DNA of 5,131 nucleotides, taken from positions 1 through 5,131 of the forward strand of contig JAURHL010000144.1 in assembly GCA_030833305.1 (NCBI GenBank), in the 5' to 3' direction. The position numbers were made by a program, and so were the translations under genes. The notes beneath the pieces were generated by a model. The model did no database searches and was not told the DNA's origin. It saw only the letters and a list, made by a program, of their open reading frames with translations. Shown piece by piece: positions 1 to 5,131 of the stretch. Origin of the DNA: Acidimicrobiales bacterium (lineage in GTDB: Bacteria; Actinomycetota; Acidimicrobiia; Acidimicrobiales; Ilumatobacteraceae). The first letter of the stretch is position 1, and each line of letters begins with the position of its first letter.

Positions 1-846
1 GCCGCCGGTTCGGTGGTCGGATTGCTCGCCAACAACACGCCCGGTGGTACCGCCGCCGGTGACGCCGCTCAAGCCGCCCTCGAGGAGGCCGGATTCGTCG
101 TCGAGCGCGCCAATCTGAACTCGGTCTCGGGTGACAATGCCGCGATCAACGAAGAAGGTGCCAACGCCGTGGGCAACTTCGTGGCCGCTGGCGCGGTCCA
201 CGTGCTCGTGGCCACGCCGTTCACCGAGAACACCGGTTTCTGGGCCAAGGCCGCCGAGGCCAGCCTGCCCTTCACCCTGCTCGACGTGTCGTCGTCGGGT
301 TGCTCGCCCTTCGGCCTCAGCGCCACCGGTGCCGCCAACGCCGTTGGTAGCTCGTGCGTGACCGCGTTCGATCACTCGACCGATGGCACGTCGATCCGCT
401 CCGACAGCGACTTCGAAGCGGGTTGCCGTGCGAACTTCGACGAGAACTTCACCGAGTACTACGGCGGACCGTCGAGCCCCGGCGTGCCGGCGGGTCGCAT
501 CCTGACCGACGTGAACGGAAAGAGCCTGAACTCGGACTACACGCCGCAGGAATGCTCGTTGTCGAACATCATCAAACTGGGACTCGAGGCAGCGGGTGTG
601 AACCCGACGCGAGCGTCGTTCATCGACGCCATCTTGAACCTGGGTGATGTGCCGTTGGCTCTCATCGGTGGTGGAACGGGCACCTTCGCTCCCGACAAGC
701 CCTTCGCGGCCAATGCCGTGCACGTGGTGAAGGTGACCAAGGCCGCGGCCGACACCACGCCGGACGCGAACGGTCTGTACAACGGTTGTGCCGCACCGGT
801 CAACTGTGGTGTGGTGACCAGCGATTGGACATCGATCGCGGACTGA
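1..846 (+). CDS. ABC transporter substrate-binding protein, 3' part (type I periplasmic binding fold)
   Basis: The reading frame is open from base 1 and stops at TGA 844-846, leaving 281 visible residues; the start, signal peptide and N-terminal part are missing. The visible part opens with a strand-loop-helix (VVGLLANNTPGG, then an Ala-rich helix and GFVVERANLN), continues with an alternating stretch NFVAAGAVHVLVATPF and then LPFTLLDVSSSG. This alternation is typical of the second lobe of branched-chain amino-acid/amide-type binding proteins (Peripla_BP_6-like). Such lipoproteins or periplasmic proteins deliver ligands to an ABC permease. Six cysteines (visible residues about 101, 119, 142, 185, 263 and 269) fit an exported protein with disulfides. 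The ligand cannot be told. No permease or ATPase gene follows, and terminator-like hairpins close the unit, so transporter partners, if linked, lie upstream. The family call is by fold pattern only; another extracytoplasmic type I binding protein is possible. Confidence 0.75.
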   Translation, partial: AAGSVVGLLANNTPGGTAAGDAAQAALEEAGFVVERANLNSVSGDNAAINEEGANAVGNFVAAGAVHVLVATPFTENTGFWAKAAEASLPFTLLDVSSSGCSPFGLSATGAANAVGSSCVTAFDHSTDGTSIRSDSDFEAGCRANFDENFTEYYGGPSSPGVPAGRILTDVNGKSLNSDYTPQECSLSNIIKLGLEAAGVNPTRASFIDAILNLGDVPLALIGGGTGTFAPDKPFAANAVHVVKVTKAAADTTPDANGLYNGCAAPVNCGVVTSDWTSIAD

Positions 847-858
847 CGCGTCGAGCAG

Positions 859-879
859 TGGGTCGGGATGACCGACCCA
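859..879 (+). terminator. Hairpin terminator after the binding-protein gene
   Basis: TGGGTCGG (859-866) and CCGACCCA (872-879) form a perfect 8-bp stem with the 5-base loop GATGA, starting 12 bases after the stop codon at 846. No T-run follows, which is common for terminators in high-GC actinobacteria. The position directly after a stop supports transcription termination; the function is inferred. Confidence 0.65.
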
Positions 880-890
880 ACGTGAGACCA

Positions 891-925
891 GAGGGGTCGG
901 GTGGGAGCAATCCCCCCGGCCCCTC
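891..925 (+). terminator. Second GC-rich hairpin, likely back-up terminator
   Basis: GAGGGG (891-896) pairs with CCCCTC (920-925). The stem continues inward through a U·G pair (897/919), four G-C pairs (898-901 with 915-918), a one-base bulge at 902 and three more G-C pairs (903-905 with 912-914), closing on the loop AGCAAT (906-911). That makes about 14 pairs with no T-run after it. It stands between the first hairpin and the 59-base palindrome, so it could be a tandem terminator insulating the next gene. It acts only if transcribed; the role is inferred. Confidence 0.5.
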
Positions 926-934
926 CTCCATTAC

Positions 935-993
935 TGCGACAAATTGTCGCTTTGTGTACATGGCTCGTGTACGTAAAGCGACAAATTGTCGCA
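935..993. repeat. 59-base composite palindrome, left copy (A)
   Basis: The outer arms TGCGACAAATTGTCGC (935-950) and GCGACAAATTGTCGCA (979-993 with its partner) are themselves palindromic around a central A. They surround an inner near-palindrome built on GTGTACA and TGTACGT, with centre GCT (963-965). Of 28 opposed positions, 24 are Watson-Crick pairs, three are G·T (954/974, 955/973, 961/967) and one is an A·A mismatch (943/985). It lies 44 bases before the start codon of the enclosed gene, where an operator would sit. AbiEi proteins are known to repress their own promoter through inverted repeats, so an operator role is plausible, but the same sequence also occurs behind the gene. Confidence 0.9.
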
Positions 994-1037
994 TTTTGGT
1001 AAATCGGTGCCACAGGGCGGTGCTTTGCTGAACGGCC

Positions 1038-1976
1038 ATGTGGAGCGATGCAGCAAACATCATCAATCTCGCCGAACGGCGACGCGGAATCATCACCATC
1101 GAGGACCTGGCCTCCATCGGCATCAATCGGCGAACAGCGAGTCGACTGGCTCGCGAAGGCGTCCTGCGCTGCATCTATCGCGGATCCATCTTCGCCGTCG
1201 GGGAGGCACATCTCGACATGGAAGCCGAAGTACTCGCTGCATCTCTGGCACTCCCTCACGGTTGGGTTTCGGGAACCACCGCGGCCGCCTACTGGGGCCT
1301 TCGCCGCATTCCGCGGGACCGCATCCAGATGACGGTTCAAGGGACCACGCTCCCCCGCGTCGCGAACATGCGAATCCGACGCACCCGGTTCGAGAGTCCC
1401 GACATCGTCGAAACGCTCTCCGGTGGTCGGGTCAGCTCTCCCGCGCAGACACTCTTCGAGATCTCCGGTGAGCTCGACGATCGGATCCTGCGATCGGTTC
1501 TCGAAGATGCGTTGAATCGCAAACTGGTCACGATGGAGCAACTCAACAGATTCGGATCGGCGATCACCCGGATGGGCCGCGACGGTTCGGCCCGCTTCCG
1601 CCACGTCGTGATGGAGCGAGTCACGAGCATTCCACCCGCGATGAGCCACGACGAGATCGTCCTGATGGATGCGCTCCGGGTCACTGGCCTTGATTGGGTA
1701 CCTCAGTTCCCACTTCGTTTGGCCCGCGGAAACGTGATCCATCTCGATGCCGCATTACCGGCGCTCCGTCTGGGCCTCGAACTGGACGGAGAACTACACG
1801 ACACGATCGTGGCGATTCACCGCGACAAACACCGCGATCTGCTTGCCGCTGCCGAGGGCTGGATGGTGTTGCGTCCCACCACGGACGATGTGCGCACTGA
1901 CCTTCGAGCAACCGTGGCCACGATCATGACCGTCGTCGAACACCGCATCGCGTCCTCGGACCCCACCGCCGCCTAG
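1038..1976 (+). CDS. AbiEi-type winged-helix domain fused to DUF559 (Vsr-like PD-(D/E)XK) nuclease domain
   Basis: This encodes a 312-residue cytoplasmic protein. Residues about 5-55 (RRRGIITIEDLASIGINRRT, then LAREGVLRCIYRGSIFAVG) match the N-terminal winged helix of AbiEi-family antitoxins, which bind DNA. Residues about 60-195 are a middle region with the WVSGTTAAAYWGL and SSPAQTLFEI elements usual in this family. Residues about 203-305 carry the DUF559 signature: E206, D237 in IHLDAALP, E248 and D250 in LELDGELH, H254, D263 and R266 in HRDKHRD, and W275/R279 in GWMVLRPT. This is a Vsr-like nuclease fold with its acidic residues present. The start is fixed closely: an in-frame TGA lies at 1029-1031, just 9 bases upstream, although no clear ribosome-binding site precedes the ATG. 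No AbiEii nucleotidyltransferase toxin gene is adjacent, so this is not a standard type IV toxin-antitoxin pair. It may cut, nick or simply bind DNA; its target is unknown, and the flanking palindromes are the obvious candidate. Confidence 0.88.
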   Translation: MWSDAANIINLAERRRGIITIEDLASIGINRRTASRLAREGVLRCIYRGSIFAVGEAHLDMEAEVLAASLALPHGWVSGTTAAAYWGLRRIPRDRIQMTVQGTTLPRVANMRIRRTRFESPDIVETLSGGRVSSPAQTLFEISGELDDRILRSVLEDALNRKLVTMEQLNRFGSAITRMGRDGSARFRHVVMERVTSIPPAMSHDEIVLMDALRVTGLDWVPQFPLRLARGNVIHLDAALPALRLGLELDGELHDTIVAIHRDKHRDLLAAAEGWMVLRPTTDDVRTDLRATVATIMTVVEHRIASSDPTAA

Positions 1977-1985
1977 ATACCAAAC

Positions 1986-2044
1986 TGCGACAATTTGTCG
2001 CTTTGTGTACATGGCTCGTGTACACAAAGCGACAAATTGTCGCA
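1986..2044. repeat. 59-base composite palindrome, right copy (B)
   Basis: This copy matches the left one at 56 of 59 positions; the differences are at offsets 9, 39 and 40. It is the more perfect of the two: 26 consecutive Watson-Crick pairs from the ends inward, then T·G (2012/2018) and G-C, closing on GCT (2014-2016). It occupies almost all of the gap between two convergent genes, 9 bases after the TAG at 1974-1976 and 6 bases before the opposing stop codon at 2051-2053. It would therefore act as a bidirectional terminator whatever its origin. The AAA and TTT tracts inside the stem are not placed as a terminator U-tail. Confidence 0.92.
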
Positions 2045-2050
2045 AAGTGG

Positions 2051-3772
2051 TTAGCGGGCGGGGACGGTGTACGTGTCGCGGCCCGACTTCAGCACCGTTC
2101 CCGGAACCCGTCCGTTCGCCACTCCATCCTCCACGATCACCACGCCATTCACCAGCACGCGCTTCACGCCGAACGACCCGGCCGTCAATCGCGACGAATC
2201 ACCCGGCAGATCCGTCACCAACGCCGCATCCTCAGAACCCACCGCCACCGGATCGAACACCACCACGTCGGCAAAAGCGCCCTCGCACAACTCGCCGCGA
2301 TCGGTGAATCCGAACAGGCGCGCCGGGGCCGACGTCATCATCTTCACGGCGTGCTCCACCGGCACCAACTGACGCCCGCGGATGCAGTCCGACAGCCAAC
2401 GCGTGGGGTACGGCGCGCCGCACATGCGGTCGAGGTGCGCGCCGGCGTCGGAGCCGCCGATGATCGCCCGCTCGTCCTGCCACAGCTCCGCGCGCATCCG
2501 CCACGATTCGGCGTCGTCGTCCTGCGGAGTCGGCCACAGCACGGTCTGCAGTTCGTCGGCGATCACGATGTCGAGCAACGTTCCGAAACAACTGCCCCCA
2601 CGCTCGTTGGCGATGTCGCGCACCACACGGCCCTTCAGACCCCGGTTCGCTTCCGAGTACGTGTCACCGATCACGTAGTCACCCCAGTCGGCCAGCCGGC
2701 GGAACACTCCGGCCGCCTGCGACAGGCTGTTCTCCAGCAACATCACCCGCGTGTCCGCGTCCTGCAGTCGCGCGATCCGCTCGGCCACCGGCACTCCGAG
2801 GATCTTCTGCCAGCCGGGCAGCAACCAGAGACCGCAGAAGTTCAGGAAGCTCATGTTCATCGGAACCTGTACCGGCATGGTGAGCGCCACCACCCGACCG
2901 CCCAATTCCACGGATCGGTCGTAGGCCGAGATCTGCCGCGGAACACGATCGGGTTCGCGCGAATCAACGGTGAGCACGTTCCAGTTCATCGGGCGGTTGG
3001 CCGCCGCACTCATGCGCCCCAGCAACTCGATCTCGTCGTCGGCGAAGCGATCGAGACAACCGGGGACGATTCCTTCCAAGGTGGTGCCCTCGTGTTGCCC
3101 GACCTCCTCGCACAACGCGATCAGTTCGTCGTGGGTCGCCCACCGGCTGGCCAGCGGCTCACCGTCGCCGTCGCTGTGCGACGTGCTGTTCGTGAACGAG
3201 AATCCCAACGCACCCGCTTCGATCGCGCGCGCCAACTCGGCGCGCATGGCCGCGATCTGATCCGCGTCGGCCGCGGCACCGACCGCTTCGCCACCCATGA
3301 CGTAGCGACGTATCGCGCAGTGTCCCACCAGGAAACCGGCGTTCACCGCGATGTTGCCCTCGAGTCGTCCGAGATAGTCAGAGAAAGTCTCCCACGACCA
3401 GTCCGTGCCGTTCTCGAGCGCCGCCAGCGGCATGCCCTCCACCTTGGCCATCATCTTGCGCAAGTAATCCGCGTCACCGGGCAACAGCGGGGCCAACGTG
3501 AAACCGCAGTTGCCACCCACGACCGTGGTCACTCCGTGCACGCTGGACGGGCTGGCGGTCGGGTCCCACAACAACTGGGCGTCGTAGTGCGTGTGCGGAT
3601 CGATGAAGCCCGGGGTCACGTACATGCCAGTGGCGTCGATGACCTCGGCCGCCGAATCCTCCACCACGCCGACGGCCACCACTCGGCCGTCCTTGATGCC
3701 GACGTCGGCCCGACGGGCCGGTGCGCCGGTGCCATCGATCACGGTGCCTGCGCGGATAACGATGTCGAGCAT
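2051..3772 (-). CDS. D-aminoacylase-like amidohydrolase (N-acyl-D-amino-acid deacylase family)
   Basis: This is a complete 573-residue protein of the amidohydrolase superfamily, probably a cytoplasmic metal-dependent hydrolase of amide bonds. The N-terminal strands DIVIRAGTVIDGTG belong to the small beta domain. The metal motif follows as GFIDPHTHYDAQLLWDP with H60 and H62, then HGVTTVVGGNCG with C89, the metal-bridging cysteine position of D-aminoacylases. D442 in GGSDAGAH is the general acid/base aspartate position, and the C-terminal beta domain ends with ADVVVFDP and VKRVLVNGVVIVEDG. The two histidines that D-aminoacylase supplies between these motifs are not obvious: their regions read GTTLEGIVPG and MNWNVL. 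Substrate is therefore uncertain, and the deacylase name should be taken as a family label. The start ATG at 3770-3772 is chosen because the homologous protein begins there and AAGGGG lies 8 bases upstream; the frame stays open further upstream but has no family similarity. It is divergent from the aldehyde dehydrogenase and shares a control region with it. Confidence 0.9.
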   Translation of the reverse strand: MLDIVIRAGTVIDGTGAPARRADVGIKDGRVVAVGVVEDSAAEVIDATGMYVTPGFIDPHTHYDAQLLWDPTASPSSVHGVTTVVGGNCGFTLAPLLPGDADYLRKMMAKVEGMPLAALENGTDWSWETFSDYLGRLEGNIAVNAGFLVGHCAIRRYVMGGEAVGAAADADQIAAMRAELARAIEAGALGFSFTNSTSHSDGDGEPLASRWATHDELIALCEEVGQHEGTTLEGIVPGCLDRFADDEIELLGRMSAAANRPMNWNVLTVDSREPDRVPRQISAYDRSVELGGRVVALTMPVQVPMNMSFLNFCGLWLLPGWQKILGVPVAERIARLQDADTRVMLLENSLSQAAGVFRRLADWGDYVIGDTYSEANRGLKGRVVRDIANERGGSCFGTLLDIVIADELQTVLWPTPQDDDAESWRMRAELWQDERAIIGGSDAGAHLDRMCGAPYPTRWLSDCIRGRQLVPVEHAVKMMTSAPARLFGFTDRGELCEGAFADVVVFDPVAVGSEDAALVTDLPGDSSRLTAGSFGVKRVLVNGVVIVEDGVANGRVPGTVLKSGRDTYTVPAR

Positions 3773-3780
3773 GCTCTGGG

Positions 3781-3786
3781 CCCCTT
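3781..3786 (-). promoter_or_regulatory. Ribosome-binding site of the amidohydrolase gene
   Basis: On the minus strand AAGGGG lies 8 bases before the ATG at 3772-3770. It decides between this start and longer in-frame candidates that would run across the operator and into the opposite gene. Confidence 0.75.
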
Positions 3787-3825
3787 GAGTTGGTTCGCGA
3801 CGTGGATGTATTCCGACCGCGATGG

Positions 3826-3846
3826 AATCTGACGGTCCGTCAGATT
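3826..3846. promoter_or_regulatory. Perfect 21-base palindrome, probable TetR-type operator of the divergent pair
   Basis: The arms AATCTGACGG (3826-3835) and CCGTCAGATT (3837-3846) are perfect inverted repeats around a single central T at 3836. It is 53 bases from the amidohydrolase start and 35 bases from the aldehyde dehydrogenase start, in the only non-coding gap between them (3773-3881). Size, symmetry and the one-base centre resemble operators of TetR-family dimers, which commonly control catabolic oxidoreductase genes in actinobacteria. On the minus strand a possible -10 box, TACAAT (3849-3844), overlaps the right arm, so a bound protein would block it; no convincing -35 accompanies it. 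The regulator gene is not in the window. As RNA the site could also form a hairpin, but its location ahead of both genes argues against a terminator. Confidence 0.8.
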
Positions 3847-3871
3847 GTAGCCTTCGACTGGTCGTCACCAC

Positions 3872-3877
3872 GGAGGG
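3872..3877 (+). promoter_or_regulatory. Ribosome-binding site of the aldehyde dehydrogenase gene
   Basis: GGAGGG lies 4 bases before ATG 3882-3884, a strong match to the anti-Shine-Dalgarno sequence. It supports this start over any non-ATG start further upstream. Confidence 0.8.
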
Positions 3878-3881
3878 AAAC

Positions 3882-5131
3882 ATGGGTTCATCAGGCACAG
3901 CCGACAAGCGGTATCGACTTCTCATCGGTGGCGAATGGGTCGACGGGGCCGAGGGCACCAGTCCGGTCATCAACCCGGCCACCGAGCTCGTCGTCGGTCA
4001 CGCCCCCGAGGCCAGCGTGGCCCAGGCCGAGGCCGCCGCCCGCGCCGCCCAGGAAGCCTTCCCCAAGTGGTGGCGCACCCCGCCGGCCGAGCGCGCCCGA
4101 CTGCTGCAAGCGGTCGCCGACAAGTTGCGCGAACGCCAAGGTGATCTGGTCCCGCTCATCATCAGTGAAACCGGCGCCACCGCCATGGTCGGCTCGCGCA
4201 TGCAAGTGCCCGTGGCCATCGAACGATTCGAGCGCTACGCCAAGTCCGCCACACGGAGCATCGACATCGCGTTGCCGCCGTCGCCCATGCAAGCCACACC
4301 GCTGGCCGCCGGAGGTCTCATCGGCGGCGTGGTTCATCGTCAGCCCGTGGGCGTCGTCGCCTGCATCTCGCCGTACAACTTCCCCGTCGTGAACATGGCC
4401 GGCAAGATCGCTCCCGCTCTCGCGGTCGGCTGCACCGTCGTCATGAAGCCCGCACCGCAGGACCCCCTGGCGGTCATCGAGTTGGCCGAGATCATGCACG
4501 AAGTGGGCTTCCCCCCGGGTGTCATCAACATCATCACCTCGTCCAAGCCCGAGCCGGCCGCGGCGCTCACCACCAGTCGCAACGTCGACATGGTGTCGTT
4601 CACCGGATCCACCAGCGTGGGCGCCCGCATCATGGAAGCCGGCGCGGCCACGATGAAGCGCCAGCTTCTCGAATTGGGTGGCAAGGGCGCCGGGCTCGTC
4701 ATGGACGACGCCGACATCGCCAAGGCGGTCGCGGGTATCCAGAGCGTGTGGGCCTTCCACAGCGGTCAGATCTGCACCGCTCCCACCCGAGCCATCGTGC
4801 ACCGCAGTCGCTACGACGAATTGGTGGCCGCGCTCGCCAAGGTCGCCCCGAACCTGAAGGTGGGTGATCCCACATCAATGGAAACACTCGTCGGGCCGGT
4901 CATCTCATCGGTTCAGCGTGACCGAATCGAGAGCTACATCAAGGCCGGCGCGGACGAGGGTGCCGAGGTGATCGTCGATGGTCGACGACCCGCGCACATG
5001 GAACGTGGTTACTACGTGGCCCCGACGCTCATCGCCGGTTGTCGCCCCGACATGACCCCCGTGCAACAGGAGATCTTCGGACCCGTCGTGGTCGTCGTTC
5101 CCTTCGACGACGAGGACGAGGGAATCGCGAT
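3882..5131 (+). CDS. Aldehyde dehydrogenase family protein, 3' end cut by the window
   Basis: The open frame from ATG 3882 runs to the window edge, giving 416 residues of a family usually about 480-500 long, so some 70-80 residues are missing. It oxidises an aldehyde to the acid with NAD(P)+ in the cytoplasm. N166 in SPYNFP, K189 in VMKPAP and FTGSTSVG (240-247) form the cofactor-binding part. E264 in LELGGKG is the general base, C298 in SGQICTA is the nucleophile, and E397/F399 in QEIFGPV contact the cofactor ribose. All expected catalytic residues are therefore present and the enzyme should be active. The substrate cannot be read from this; the GGKGAGLV variant of the usual GGKSP/GGKNP motif points to a less studied branch. 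It is divergent from the amidohydrolase, with a shared palindromic operator 35 bases upstream of the start, and may act in the same catabolic route. Confidence 0.96.
   Translation, partial: MGSSGTADKRYRLLIGGEWVDGAEGTSPVINPATELVVGHAPEASVAQAEAAARAAQEAFPKWWRTPPAERARLLQAVADKLRERQGDLVPLIISETGATAMVGSRMQVPVAIERFERYAKSATRSIDIALPPSPMQATPLAAGGLIGGVVHRQPVGVVACISPYNFPVVNMAGKIAPALAVGCTVVMKPAPQDPLAVIELAEIMHEVGFPPGVINIITSSKPEPAAALTTSRNVDMVSFTGSTSVGARIMEAGAATMKRQLLELGGKGAGLVMDDADIAKAVAGIQSVWAFHSGQICTAPTRAIVHRSRYDELVAALAKVAPNLKVGDPTSMETLVGPVISSVQRDRIESYIKAGADEGAEVIVDGRRPAHMERGYYVAPTLIAGCRPDMTPVQQEIFGPVVVVVPFDDEDEGIA

Larger units (their letters stand above)
935..2044. mobile_element. Candidate cassette: nuclease-like gene bracketed by composite palindromes
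   Basis: This 1110-base unit starts and ends exactly with the two 59-base palindromes and contains a single gene, with only 44 bases before it and 9 after it. Beyond the palindromes, the inner sides carry a further inverted match: TTTGGTA at 995-1001 and its complement TACCAAA at 1978-1984, each one base away from its palindrome. This gives end sequences of about 67 bases in inverted orientation. The outer flanks do not match each other, so the repeats define sharp edges. Sampled 60-base lines of the enclosed gene count 60, 50 and 62% GC, against 80 and 65% in two lines of the aldehyde dehydrogenase, in keeping with a separate origin. There is no recognisable transposase or recombinase and no evident target-site duplication. 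The pattern may instead be a gene with its own operator and terminator built from one repeat family. Mobility is an inference. Confidence 0.4.

Noticed and set aside
903..930. tRNA 3'-end look-alike (GGGAGCAATCCCCCC followed by a C/T-rich stretch ending in CCA)
   Set aside because: The expected 5' acceptor strand GGAGGGG and the D and anticodon arms are missing; the bases pair better as the simple hairpin 891-925.
537..1742. 401-codon open frame on the minus strand crossing the binding protein, the left palindrome and the nuclease gene
   Set aside because: It runs across two unrelated plus-strand genes, terminators and a repeat; no domain is seen in it.
935..2044. Classical insertion sequence with transposase and target-site duplication
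   Set aside because: The only gene has no DDE, tyrosine or serine recombinase motifs, and the bases outside the palindromes (ending CCATTAC on the left, starting AAGTGG on the right) are not a direct duplication. Kept only as a candidate cassette.
935..2044. CRISPR array
   Set aside because: There are only two copies of the repeat, about 1 kb apart with a gene between them.
1986..2044. Short reading frames through the palindromes (for example a peptide reading ARVHKATNCR)
   Set aside because: They arise because the palindrome lacks stops in several frames; they have no ribosome-binding site and no independent coding signal.
2003..3832. 609-codon open frame on the plus strand opposite the amidohydrolase
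   Set aside because: It is a shadow of third-position GC bias on the other strand: the product is rich in His, Arg and Gln with no recognisable domain, while the minus-strand frame has clear amidohydrolase motifs.
3773..3982. Longer amidohydrolase start 70 codons upstream
   Set aside because: It would overlap the aldehyde dehydrogenase gene and the operator, the added residues show no family similarity, and a good ribosome-binding site precedes the ATG at 3772.
3891..4802. 303-codon open frame on the minus strand opposite the aldehyde dehydrogenase
   Set aside because: The product is a low-complexity Gly/Asp/His-rich string with no domain, and the plus strand carries an intact aldehyde dehydrogenase over the whole span.

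Overview
The window is high-GC bacterial DNA with dense, short-spaced genes and codons biased to G/C in the third position. The gene set suggests an actinobacterium, perhaps an acidimicrobial or mycobacterial-type lineage: a branched-chain-type periplasmic binding protein, an AbiEi-domain/DUF559 protein, a D-aminoacylase-like amidohydrolase and an aldehyde dehydrogenase, with a TetR-style palindrome between the last two. No rRNA, tRNA or other marker is present, so the taxonomic call is only an inference.

Layout: (1) 1-846, plus strand, is the 3' part of a substrate-binding protein gene whose start lies outside the window. It is followed by two GC-rich hairpins (859-879 and 891-925) that look like terminators. 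(2) 935-2044 is a compact unit. It holds one 312-residue gene (1038-1976, plus) joining an N-terminal AbiEi-like winged-helix domain to a C-terminal DUF559/Vsr-like PD-(D/E)XK nuclease domain. A near-identical 59-base composite palindrome lies on each side (935-993 and 1986-2044). (3) 2051-3772, minus strand, is a complete D-aminoacylase-like amidohydrolase; its stop codon lies only 6 bases beyond the right palindrome. (4) 3773-3881 is a divergent promoter region with a perfect 21-base palindrome at 3826-3846. (5) 3882-5131, plus strand, is an aldehyde dehydrogenase that runs off the right edge with all visible catalytic residues intact.

The amidohydrolase and aldehyde dehydrogenase are divergent and share one operator-like site, so they are probably co-regulated, and may belong to one catabolic route. 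The binding protein appears to be a separate transcription unit.

The most notable part is the nuclease gene bracketed by composite palindromes. The two copies match at 56 of 59 positions. Each contains the 15-base palindrome GCGACAA(A/T)TTGTCGC twice. The bracket continues inward as a further short inverted repeat (995-1001 and 1978-1984). This looks like a self-contained, possibly mobile, palindrome-plus-nuclease cassette comparable in logic to REP/RAYT units, although no transposase and no target-site duplication is visible. Mobility is a hypothesis; the repeats and the domain signatures are read directly from the sequence.
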